Shown piece by piece: positions 1 through 6,091 of a stretch of DNA of 48,571 nucleotides. Numbering within the stretch: position 1 is the first letter of the stretch; every line of letters begins with the position of its first letter. The stretch is from NCBI GenBank assembly GCA_001798455.1, contig MGSI01000019.1, positions 1 to 48,571 of the forward strand, written 5' to 3'. Origin of the DNA: Deltaproteobacteria bacterium RIFCSPLOWO2_02_FULL_57_26 (GTDB lineage: Bacteria; Desulfobacterota; Binatia; UBA9968). A program made the translations under genes and the position numbers. The notes beneath the pieces are model-generated. The model did no database searches and was not told the origin of the DNA. It saw only the letters and a program-made list of their open reading frames with translations.

Positions 1-2
1 GG

Positions 3-71
3 TTTTCAGAACGCATGCAATTGGAGGCACGATTAAAAAAGAATGTGGAAAGGCTTATCGAGATTGTCTAG
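3..71 (+). CDS. possible C-terminal end of an unknown protein (cut by window edge)
   Basis: A reading frame open from the window edge ends with TAG at 69-71. It encodes about 22 residues rich in Glu, Lys, Arg and Leu (for example EARLKKNVERLIEIV), which would form an amphipathic helix of the kind that ends many proteins. A second frame, open to a TGA near 83, gives a less protein-like sequence. No family can be named from so short a piece, and it may be chance. Confidence 0.25.
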   Translation, partial: FSERMQLEARLKKNVERLIEIV

Positions 72-80
72 AAGCAAAAG

Positions 81-112
81 CATGACCCCCAACTCCCATG
101 ACCCCCAACTCC
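81..112. repeat. perfect 16-bp tandem duplication
   Basis: The 16-base unit CATGACCCCCAACTCC occurs twice head to tail (81-96 and 97-112), about 70 bases upstream of the binding-protein gene. It looks like a simple slippage duplication. No function is apparent. Confidence 0.7.
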
Positions 113-185
113 CAAGAACGATTTCCCATGTTGGAAGTTCTGGCTTTCCGAATCTCTAAACGTCCCTCATCAGAAGGAGGTCGCT

Positions 186-1012
186 ATGAGACGAACAGCT
201 CTGATGCTGGCGCTGACCTTGGCACTTGGAATCGCGGTGGAAATCATCGGACAGCAAATCGCGAATGCTCAGCAGCTATCCGACGCGCGGGTCGCGGACC
301 TCATCCGGGCCGGTAGGGTTCGAGTGGGGCTGGGCCTGGTTCCAACATTCGCCGTCAAGGACCCAGCCACTGGTGAGTTACGGGGGGTGGCAATGGACCT
401 CGCTCGCGCACTCGCAGCGCGCCCCGGGGTTGAGCTCCTGCCGGTCGAATATCCGAGCCCTCCGAGCGTCCTCGAAGGCCTGAAGTCCGCCGCGTGGATG
501 TGGGGTTTCTAGGGGTCGACCCAGCTCGGCTGGCTCAGGCAGACTTCTCGCCCCCATATCTGCAAGTGGACTCGACCTATTTGGTGCCCGCTGGCTCCTC
601 AATCCGCAACGTCGCGGACGCGGACAACCCGGGAGTTCACATCGCGGTCACGCGCAATAGCGTCGAGGACTTCGTTTTGACCCGCATGCTAAAGCAAGCT
701 CAATTGGTACGCGTCGAGACCATAAGCACCGGCTTCGACGTATTGCGCGCGGGAAATGCCGAAGTGTTCGCAGTCCCCCGCCCCACCGCGCTCCAGTTTT
801 CGGCCCGGTTGCCCGGCTCTCGCGTGCTGGAGGACCGCTTCCACGCCGTCTTCCATGCCATCGCGGTTCCTAAAGGCCAGGCGGGACGGCTCGCCTACGT
901 CACTGACTTCATCGAAGAGGCCAAGGCCTCGGGGTTGGTGCAGCGGGCAGTCGAGCGCGCTGGCTTGCGCGGGGTTCAGGTAGCACCCGTGGGAAATCCA
1001 CCTACCAAGTAG
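186..1012 (+). pseudogene. family-3 periplasmic solute-binding protein, split by a one-base frameshift
   Basis: Two frames together give one extracytoplasmic amino-acid-type binding protein (SBP_bac_3) of about 275 residues. The first part (186-512) starts behind a good Shine-Dalgarno (AGAAGGAGG) with a signal peptide ending near ANAQQ. It then has VRVGLGLVPTFAVKDPATG and the GVAMDLARALA helix typical of lobe 1. It stops shortly after LKSAAW. The next frame (494-1012) continues exactly where the family expects, with DVGFLGVDPARLAQADFSPP and YLVPAGSSIRNVADAD, to the normal C terminus. Restoring one G in the TGG-ATG context at about 497-498 would give W-D-V and rejoin the frames. No permease or ATPase gene lies beside it. 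It is either a recent inactivation or a sequencing/assembly error. The family assignment is firm, the ligand unknown. Confidence 0.82.
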
Positions 1013-1076
1013 CGGGCCGAAGTGGCAAGGTTCAGTCTACGCACGAAGCGCATGGGGGTAGACAACCCAAGGACCT

Positions 1077-1180
1077 GTTCCTGGCAGGGTGGTTCCAGAA
1101 GATTATGAACGCCGCCTGAAGCACCACGTGGTTATCGGTGAAGGTACGCACTACACCATTGCCGCAGCCCGGTCCACCTA
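1077..1180 (+). pseudogene. possible remnant of a lost gene (C-terminal piece)
   Basis: A short open stretch ending with TAA at 1178-1180 reads VVPEDYERRLKHHVVIGEG then THYTIAAARST. It resembles the C-terminal end of an alpha/beta-hydrolase-like protein with a late GEGTH His motif. There is no start codon with a ribosome-binding site, and nothing upstream continues it. The identification is a guess from sequence flavour only. Apart from this and the promoter further right, I see nothing in 1013-1243. Confidence 0.2.
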
Positions 1181-1243
1181 ACCCGTCGCCAGACTGTGTG
1201 AAAACTCCAAATTGTCCAGCCTAGTCTGGAAGTTGTTCCCAAA

Positions 1244-1271
1244 TTGACACAACAGTCCCTTATCGGATAGT
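1244..1271 (+). promoter_or_regulatory. sigma70-type promoter for the Bug binding-protein gene
   Basis: A perfect -35 TTGACA (1244-1249) is followed after 16 bases by GATAGT (1266-1271; four of six -10 matches). Transcription would begin near 1278, giving a leader of about 87 bases that contains the palindrome at 1308-1321. Seen by eye only. Confidence 0.5.
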
Positions 1272-1274
1272 CTC

Positions 1275-1332
1275 CGGCTGAAAGCTATCTGCAGTAAGCG
1301 GTCATTTAGCCGTCGACGGCTGAAGGCTACCT
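1275..1332. repeat. imperfect 16-bp direct repeat in the leader
   Basis: CGGCTGAAAGCTATCT (1275-1290) recurs as CGGCTGAAGGCTACCT (1317-1332) with two transitions, 42 bases apart. The second copy overlaps the right half of the palindrome at 1308-1321. The two copies could be paired protein-binding sites or alternative RNA-pairing partners. Confidence 0.45.
1308..1321. promoter_or_regulatory. perfect 14-bp palindrome, candidate operator
   Basis: AGCCGTCGACGGCT is a perfect dyad centred about 50 bases upstream of the ATG at 1365 and just downstream of the predicted transcription start. The position suits a repressor operator for a substrate-regulated transporter gene, but no regulator gene is visible in the window. 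It could also be a small RNA hairpin. Confidence 0.4.
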
Positions 1333-1364
1333 CTCGCGAGGCAAAAAAGGAGGGAACCACGCAG

Positions 1365-2390
1365 ATGTTTAGAAGACTTTTCTATCTGATCGCGGCAGTT
1401 GGAATTCTTCAGTCCGCTAGCCCTGTCTATGCATCAAGTCACGACTTTTATGCGGGCAAGACAATCCGTTTTATCGTGGCCTTCAGTCCTGGTGGTGCAT
1501 TCGACGCCTACACTCGGACAATCGCGCGCCACTTCGGTAAGCATGTCCCGGGCAATCCGACGGTCATCGTCGAAAACATGACGGGAGCCGGAGGCTTCAT
1601 TCATGCTAACTACATGTATCAGAGAGCAAAACTCGATGGCCTCACGATCGGCAACAATATCGGCGGACTGTTCCTACAGCAGATCATGGGCGCCAAAGGG
1701 ATCGAGTTTGACGGGAGAAAGTTCGGATACCTCGGGGTCCCCCAGGTGCCCCAGTCAGTTTGCGTTTTGAGTAAGGTCAGCGGCATCAATAGCGTGCAGC
1801 AATGGTTTGCCGCTAAAGAACCATTGAAACTGGGCGGCGTCGGGCCGGGAGGCAACATGTCTGATATTGCGAGAACCCTCAAGACCGCCCTGGGGCTACC
1901 CATCCGAGTGGTCGACGGATATAAGGGGGCCTCAGACGTTCGCCTGGCCGCGGACAGTGGCGAGTTGGGTGGCTTCTGCCTGACCTGGGACGCAACCAAA
2001 ATCATGTTGCGCCAGCCGCTACAGACAGGCGACTATACGGTCGTGCTTCAGGCGGCGCCAAAAAAACACCCGGATCTTCCCAATGTGCCACTGGCGGTAG
2101 AATTTGCCAAGACCGATGAAGCGCGGCAGTTGCTGAAGTATGCTGTTCATGACGTAACGATCATCCAGTACCTCTATTTCTTGCCTCCCGGATCCGCGAA
2201 AGAGCGCCTGCAAACCCTGCGCAGGGCTTTCCTGGACACACTGAAGGATCCGGAACTTCTGGCGGATGCTACTAAAGCGAATATGGGCATCAGCCCTGTA
2301 CCCGGCGAAGAGATAGAGAATATTGTTAATGGCCTGTTCAAAATTGACGCTATGATGATCCCTAAGCTCAAGGGCATGCTCGTTCCGTAG
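1365..2390 (+). CDS. Bug-family (TctC-like) tripartite tricarboxylate transporter receptor
   Basis: This 341-residue secreted protein starts at ATG behind AAGGAGG (1347-1353). Its signal peptide has a hydrophobic stretch LFYLIAAVGILQ and a likely cleavage after PVYA. The mature start FYAGKTIRFIVAFSPGGAFD matches the Bug family, in which PGG contacts a ligand carboxylate. The VIVENMTGAGG segment and the DYTVVLQAAP region also fit. In complete systems the receptor hands carboxylates or other small anions to TctA/TctB membrane proteins. Neither is encoded here, so this is an orphan receptor, as is common in lineages that carry many Bug paralogues. The ligand cannot be predicted. It is convergent with the ribosomal operon end. 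Confidence 0.88.
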   Translation: MFRRLFYLIAAVGILQSASPVYASSHDFYAGKTIRFIVAFSPGGAFDAYTRTIARHFGKHVPGNPTVIVENMTGAGGFIHANYMYQRAKLDGLTIGNNIGGLFLQQIMGAKGIEFDGRKFGYLGVPQVPQSVCVLSKVSGINSVQQWFAAKEPLKLGGVGPGGNMSDIARTLKTALGLPIRVVDGYKGASDVRLAADSGELGGFCLTWDATKIMLRQPLQTGDYTVVLQAAPKKHPDLPNVPLAVEFAKTDEARQLLKYAVHDVTIIQYLYFLPPGSAKERLQTLRRAFLDTLKDPELLADATKANMGISPVPGEEIENIVNGLFKIDAMMIPKLKGMLVP

Positions 2391-2433
2391 CGGAAAAGGA
2401 GTCGACTTCAGGAGCCGTATGCTGAAATCATCA

Positions 2434-2462
2434 GGCCCGCCAGGTGCAGACCACAGCGGGCC
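2434..2462. terminator. GC-rich hairpin between convergent tctC-like and rplQ genes
   Basis: GGCCCGC (2434-2440) pairs perfectly with GCGGGCC (2456-2462) across a 15-base loop. It lies in the 104-base gap between the ends of two convergent transcription units, where a shared terminator is expected. There is no clear T-run on either strand, so it is at best a weak or Rho-assisted site. Confidence 0.35.
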
Positions 2463-2494
2463 CCAAAACGGAGGGGAAGCACAAAACGGATGAG

Positions 2495-2956
2495 CTAGGC
2501 CTTATCTGTCGCCCCCTTGGCCCTGGCCGCATCCTGCTTGGAAACAGAACGCCTTCTCTTCTTTTTTTCGCCTGCGGATGCTGCGGTCTTCTCCGCGCCA
2601 TCACCGGACACGAGCTGAATCATGGAGAGCGCTGCATGGTCGCCGCGCCGCCATCCGAGCTTGACGATTCGGGTGTAGCCTCCGTTTCGCTCCTTAAACC
2701 GGGGAGCCAGGGTATCAAAAACCTTTCTCACCACCGCTTTGTCGCGGATGAACCCGAGAGCCCGCCGTCGGGCATGAAGGCTACCCTCTTTCCCCAAACC
2801 GATCATCCGATCTACCCAGCGCCTCAACTCCTTGGCCTTAGGATCCGTGGTTTTGACCCGCTCATGGCGCAGCAGCAAGGTCACCAGGTTACGCATCAAC
2901 GCCAAGCGATGACTCGGGCTTCGGTTGAGCTTTCGGCCGGCTTTGAGGTGGCGCAT
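2495..2956 (-). CDS. rplQ: 50S ribosomal protein bL17
   Basis: At 153 residues, this is the last gene of the superoperon, 3 bases after rpoA. The conserved core begins MRHLKAGRKLNRSPSHRLAL and includes ELRRWVDRMIGLGKEG; it packs on 23S rRNA near the base of the large subunit. The final 30 or so residues form an Ala/Lys/Arg-rich tail containing KKKRRRSVSK, longer than the compact 115-130-residue bL17 of many bacteria and probably disordered or rRNA-bound. The alpha-cluster order rpoA-rplQ is the usual one. Confidence 0.97.
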   Translation of the reverse strand: MRHLKAGRKLNRSPSHRLALMRNLVTLLLRHERVKTTDPKAKELRRWVDRMIGLGKEGSLHARRRALGFIRDKAVVRKVFDTLAPRFKERNGGYTRIVKLGWRRGDHAALSMIQLVSGDGAEKTAASAGEKKKRRRSVSKQDAARAKGATDKA

Positions 2957-2959
2957 CGC

Positions 2960-3979
2960 TTATGCCGTCTCCTTCTCTCTGACGAGCCTGCGCCGTTCGA
3001 TCTCCTCGCGCGGGGGGAAGTGTTCCACCTTCATGCCGAGTTCGAGCGCCATCTCGCGTAGCACCTCTTTGATCTCGTTGAGCGACTTGTGGCCGAAATT
3101 TTTCGTCTTCAGCATTTCCTGCTCCGTCTTTTGGACCAGCTCCCCGATATATTTGATATCGGCGTTCTGCAGGCAATTCTGGGAGCGGACGGAAAACTCG
3201 AGCTCGTCCACGCTGCGGAAGAGATTGTCGTTCAGCGCCACCGGAGAGCTCTCCTCCTGCGTCTGCGGCTTCGGTTCCTCGGTAAAATTGATAAAGATCT
3301 GCACCTGATCTTGGATAATCTTCGCCGCGTAGGCGACGGCGTCAGCGGGCTTCACACCGCCGTCCGTCCAGACTTCAAAGACCAAACGGTCGTAATCGGT
3401 CCTCTGAGCCACCCGCGCATTGGTGATCGTGAAGTTCACCTTCCGGACGGGAGAAAAAACGGCGTCCATGAAAATGGTATCCACCGGGACGCCTTCTTCT
3501 TTGTTCCTTTCCGCTGGCACATAGCCACGGCCGAGCTTCGCCACCATCTCCATCTCCAGCTTTCCCTCGCGGGCCAGGGTGGCGATGTGCTGCTCCGGAT
3601 TGAGGATCTCCACGTTGGGACCGGCGCTGATGTCCTTGGCCTGAACCGTCTTCGGCCCTTTGGCCTCGATCCTGAGAGCCTGGACCTCCCCGTCGTGCAG
3701 CTTGAGTCGAACTTCCTTCAAATTGAGGATGATGTCAGTGACATCCTCCGTGACTCCCGGAATGGTGGAGAACTCATGGAGCATACCTTTGATCCGGACC
3801 GACACGACGGCGGCCCCCATCAGTGACGAAAGCAGGATGCGCCTTAGAGAATTGCCAACCGTTTGACCAAACCCTCTCTCAAAGGGTTCGGCGTAAAACT
3901 TGCCGTAGGTCGAGGTGAGAGTTTTTTCGTCCACCTCGAGTTTCTTGGGTTTGATTAGATCGGTCCAATGCCTATGCAT
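2960..3979 (-). CDS. rpoA: DNA-directed RNA polymerase subunit alpha
   Basis: At 339 residues, it has the usual length. The N-terminal domain (about 1-235) dimerises and nucleates core assembly; it shows GQTVGNSLRRILLSSLMGAA. After a short linker, the C-terminal helix-hairpin-helix domain (about 255-325) shows SVRSQNCLQNADI and NFGHKSLNEIKEVL, the surface that reads UP elements and contacts activators. The ATG at 3979 follows GGGAGAGG. It lies 22 bases after rpsD in the alpha cluster, so polymerase and ribosome genes share a transcript. Confidence 0.98.
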   Translation of the reverse strand: MHRHWTDLIKPKKLEVDEKTLTSTYGKFYAEPFERGFGQTVGNSLRRILLSSLMGAAVVSVRIKGMLHEFSTIPGVTEDVTDIILNLKEVRLKLHDGEVQALRIEAKGPKTVQAKDISAGPNVEILNPEQHIATLAREGKLEMEMVAKLGRGYVPAERNKEEGVPVDTIFMDAVFSPVRKVNFTITNARVAQRTDYDRLVFEVWTDGGVKPADAVAYAAKIIQDQVQIFINFTEEPKPQTQEESSPVALNDNLFRSVDELEFSVRSQNCLQNADIKYIGELVQKTEQEMLKTKNFGHKSLNEIKEVLREMALELGMKVEHFPPREEIERRRLVREKETA

Positions 3980-4001
3980 AGCCTCTCCCTAACCTTAAGG
4001 G

Positions 4002-4628
4002 TTACTTTGAATACAACTCCACAATGAGCTTCTCGTTGATCGGCGCGGTGATGTCGCTGCGCGCCGGCAGAAGCTTGATCCGCCCGCTGAAACTCTCGCG
4101 GTCCACATCGGCCCACTCCGGCACACCCCGTCTCTGGGAACCTTCCAAAGCCGAGAGGATGCGAACGCCCTGACGGCTCCGCTCCTTGATCGAAACCACA
4201 TCGCCCATGCGGACCAGATACGAAGGAATGGTGACTCGCTTGCCGTTGACCAGAAGATGGCCCTGCCGCACCATCATGCGAGCCTCGCCGCGGGAGCTGG
4301 CAAAACCAAGCCGATAGCTAACGTTATCCAGGCGGCGTTCCAACAGGACCAAGAGCGACTCTCCGGTATTCCCTTTGACCCTAGCGGCCATGTCAAAGGT
4401 GCGGCGGAATTGATTTTCCATGAGGCCGTACATCCGCTTGACCTTCTGTTTCTCGCGCAACTGAACGCTGTACTCGGAAAACTTCGGCCTCCCCTGGCCG
4501 TGCTGCCCGGGCGGATAGCTCCTTCGCTCGATGGCGCACTTGTCGGTGTAACATCGCTCACCCTTGAGGAAAAGCTTCAAGTTTTCTCGCCGGCAGAGCC
4601 GGCATACTGAACCCGTATATCTCGCCAA
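4002..4628 (-). CDS. rpsD: 30S ribosomal protein uS4 (zinc-binding form)
   Basis: At 208 residues, this is a primary 16S rRNA binder that starts assembly of the 5' domain. Cysteines 9, 12, 26 and 31 form an intact zinc-finger set in the N-terminal part (VCRLCRRENLKLFLKGERC). The S4 RNA-binding fold follows from about residue 98 (ERRLDNVSYRLGFASSRGEA). In enterobacteria uS4 represses its own alpha operon; whether it does here is unknown. The 78-base gap upstream holds a heptamer array. Confidence 0.98.
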   Translation of the reverse strand: MARYTGSVCRLCRRENLKLFLKGERCYTDKCAIERRSYPPGQHGQGRPKFSEYSVQLREKQKVKRMYGLMENQFRRTFDMAARVKGNTGESLLVLLERRLDNVSYRLGFASSRGEARMMVRQGHLLVNGKRVTIPSYLVRMGDVVSIKERSRQGVRILSALEGSQRRGVPEWADVDRESFSGRIKLLPARSDITAPINEKLIVELYSK

Positions 4629-4644
4629 TCTGTCCTCCCTGAAA

Positions 4645-4699
4645 GCAAGCAGTAGGCAGTAGGGTATTTACTATTGCCTAATGCCTTTTGCCTGTTCCC
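4645..4699. repeat. heptamer array with inverted arms, rpsK-rpsD spacer
   Basis: Plus-strand units in strict 7-base register are TATTTAC, TATTGCC, TAATGCC, TTTTGCC, TGTTCCC (4665-4699), preceded by the opposite orientation GCAAGCA, GTAGGCA, GTAGGG (4645-4664). TAGGCA (4653-4658) pairs with TGCCTA (4675-4680). The array fills most of the 78-base spacer, starting about 7 bases from the rpsK stop in the transcript. Confidence 0.75.
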
Positions 4700-4706
4700 T
4701 TTCTAT

Positions 4707-5153
4707 TTACACCCTCCGTCTTTTAGGCGGCCGACAGCCGTTATGCGGTATCGGGGTCACGTCCTTGATCAGGCTGATATTGAATCCCGCGGCCTGGAGG
4801 GATCTCAACGCCGATTCTCTGCCCGCCCCCGGCCCCCGGACAAATACCTGAACGCTACGCATTCCGTGATCCATGGCTTTTTTGGCGGCACTGTCCGCCG
4901 CCTGCTGAGCCGCAAACGGCGTTCCTTTGCGCGACCCTTTGAAGCCCATGGTCCCGGCGCTCGCCCATGAGATCACATTGCCCTGATAGTCGGTGATCGT
5001 CACAATCGTGTTGTTAAATGTCGAATGGACATGGGCGATCCCTTCAGAGATATTCTTCCTGCCCCGTTTCTTGCGCGCTCCCTTTTCGGCGGGTTTCTCT
5101 TCTTTCTGCGCCTCGGCCTTCTTTTCCTGGACCTTCTCTTCTGCCTTCGCCAT
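4707..5153 (-). CDS. rpsK: 30S ribosomal protein uS11
   Basis: At 148 residues, this protein of the small-subunit platform lines the mRNA exit path. The core begins near residue 33 (NISEGIAHVHSTFNNTIVTI) and ends with the standard DVTPIPHNGCRPPKRRRV. The first 32 or so residues are an unusual Lys/Glu/Ala-rich extension, about 10-20 residues longer than in model bacteria and likely flexible. The start is ATG at 5153; the transcript just upstream has GGAGAG next to a heptamer array. Confidence 0.97.
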   Translation of the reverse strand: MAKAEEKVQEKKAEAQKEEKPAEKGARKKRGRKNISEGIAHVHSTFNNTIVTITDYQGNVISWASAGTMGFKGSRKGTPFAAQQAADSAAKKAMDHGMRSVQVFVRGPGAGRESALRSLQAAGFNISLIKDVTPIPHNGCRPPKRRRV

Positions 5154-5166
5154 CGTTTTTCTCTCC

Positions 5167-5194
5167 TGCCTATTGGTTATTGCCTACCGCCTGC
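5167..5194. repeat. four-unit heptamer array abutting the rpsM stop codon
   Basis: TGCCTAT, TGGTTAT, TGCCTAC, CGCCTGC stand in perfect 7-base register from 5167 to 5194, ending exactly where the rpsM stop codon begins (5195). This is the same unit family as at 4.6 and 12.3 kb but with a single arm only, in a 41-base spacer. Confidence 0.7.
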
Positions 5195-5578
5195 TTACCC
5201 CTTCGACGGTGGCGCTTTCCTTCCCGCCACGGTCTTGCGCGGCCCTTTCCGCGTTCTTGCGTTGGTATGGGTTCTCTGTCCCCGCACCGGCAGCCCCTTG
5301 CGGTGCCTGAGCCCGCGATACGACCCCATATCGACGTGTCGGCGGATGTTCAGCGCCGTGTCACGCCTGAGATCTCCCTCCACCTTATAGCCCTGGTCGA
5401 TGAACTGACGAATCTTGACCACATCGTCGTCGGTCAGCTCATCGCTATTGATGTCCAACGGCACTCCCGCCGCTTGCAAAATCGTTCTGGCGGAGCTTCT
5501 CCCGATCCCGTAGATGTACGTTAGGGCAACCTCTATCCTTTTGTTCTTGGGCAAGTCCACCCCGGCTATCCGCGCCAT
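5195..5578 (-). CDS. rpsM: 30S ribosomal protein uS13
   Basis: At 127 residues, this protein sits on the small-subunit head and contacts the P-site tRNA and the large subunit through bridge B1. It starts MARIAGVDLPKNKRIEVALT, includes the helix-hairpin-helix YIYGIGRSSA, and ends with the basic tail RTRKGPRKTVAGRKAPPSKG. It has a good ribosome-binding site (TGGAGGT) before ATG at 5578. The spacer to rpmJ carries the best heptamer palindrome of the operon. Confidence 0.98.
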   Translation of the reverse strand: MARIAGVDLPKNKRIEVALTYIYGIGRSSARTILQAAGVPLDINSDELTDDDVVKIRQFIDQGYKVEGDLRRDTALNIRRHVDMGSYRGLRHRKGLPVRGQRTHTNARTRKGPRKTVAGRKAPPSKG

Positions 5579-5592
5579 TGGAACCTCCAGTT

Positions 5593-5671
5593 CAGTAATC
5601 AGTAAACAGTCAATAGTGAAGAGTACCAGGCCTCCCCATCGAACTATTCACTATTCGCTATTCACTATCCC
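5593..5671. repeat. inverted heptamer array between rpmJ and rpsM
   Basis: Left arm in 7-base register on the plus strand: CAGTAAT, CAGTAAA, CAGTCAA, TAGTGAA, GAGTACC (5593-5627). A 16-base core rich in CCTCCCC follows. The right arm is CTATTCA, CTATTCG, CTATTCA, CTATCCC (5644-5671), whose last unit overlaps the rpmJ stop codon. AATAGTGAA (5612-5620) pairs perfectly with TTCACTATT (5647-5655). The arms are mutual reverse complements of a TAG-Y-R-AA unit. It fills the whole 86-base spacer, leaving only the rpsM ribosome-binding site outside. Confidence 0.85.
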
Positions 5672-5778
5672 TGCCGCTGCTTGTGCCGGACGTTAACGCA
5701 AATCACGCGGACCACTCCCTTGCGCCGTATCACCTTGCATTTGCTGCAGATCTTCTTAACCGATGCTCGCACCTTCAT
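5665..5778 (-). CDS. rpmJ: 50S ribosomal protein bL36
   Basis: At 37 residues, this is a full-length small zinc-ribbon ribosomal protein. It starts MKVRASVKKICSKCKVIRRK and has ligands Cys11, Cys14, Cys27 and His32, so it is the zinc-binding form. bL36 stabilises 23S rRNA in the L7/L12-stalk-side region of the large subunit. Its place after infA and before rpsM is standard. Oddly, no Shine-Dalgarno lies directly before the ATG; heptamer units come within 2 bases of the start codon. Confidence 0.95.
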   Translation of the reverse strand: MKVRASVKKICSKCKVIRRKGVVRVICVNVRHKQRQG

Positions 5779-5780
5779 GG

Positions 5781-5857
5781 TAGCCAATCGTGAATAGCCA
5801 ATAGCAAACAGTCGCGCGGCCCATCCCCTCCATGCGCTATTTGCTATTTGCTATTTG
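5781..5857. repeat. inverted heptamer array between infA and rpmJ
   Basis: Left arm on the plus strand: TAGCCAA, TCGTGAA, TAGCCAA, TAGCAAA, CAGTCGC (5781-5815). A GC-rich core (5816-5836) follows, then three identical CTATTTG units (5837-5857). AATAGCAAA (5800-5808) pairs perfectly with TTTGCTATT (5840-5848). It spans nearly the full 85-base spacer and replaces the expected ribosome-binding site of rpmJ. The unit consensus matches the 5.6 kb and 39.8 kb arrays. Confidence 0.85.
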
Positions 5858-5863
5858 CCCTCC

Positions 5864-6082
5864 TTATTTCTCCCGGTAGATGATCCGCCCGCGACTCAGA
5901 TCATAAGGCGAAAGCTCAATCTTCACCTTATCCCCCGGGAGAATCTTGATATAGTGCATCCGCATCTTGCCCGAAATATGCGCCAGCACCTTATGCCCGT
6001 TGTCGAGTTTGACTCGGAACATGGCATTCGGGAGCGTCTCCAGTACCGTCCCGGTTACTTCAATGGCATCCCCTTTTGGCAT
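5864..6082 (-). CDS. infA: translation initiation factor IF-1
   Basis: At 72 residues, this is a single S1-like OB fold that binds the ribosomal A site during initiation with IF-2 and IF-3. It begins MPKGDAIEVTGTVLETLPNA and ends YDLSRGRIIYREK, both family hallmarks, at the canonical length. It sits 9 bases after map. The order map-infA-rpmJ-rpsM is the usual junction between the spc and alpha clusters. Confidence 0.98.
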   Translation of the reverse strand: MPKGDAIEVTGTVLETLPNAMFRVKLDNGHKVLAHISGKMRMHYIKILPGDKVKIELSPYDLSRGRIIYREK

Positions 6083-6091
6083 AGGAAAAAT

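Noticed and set aside
2444..3061. 205-codon plus-strand frame over rplQ/rpoA
   Set aside because: Antisense shadow of rplQ and the rpoA end, with no family resemblance.
5593..5857. CRISPR-like array
   Set aside because: Units are 7 bases with no unique spacers and no cas genes.
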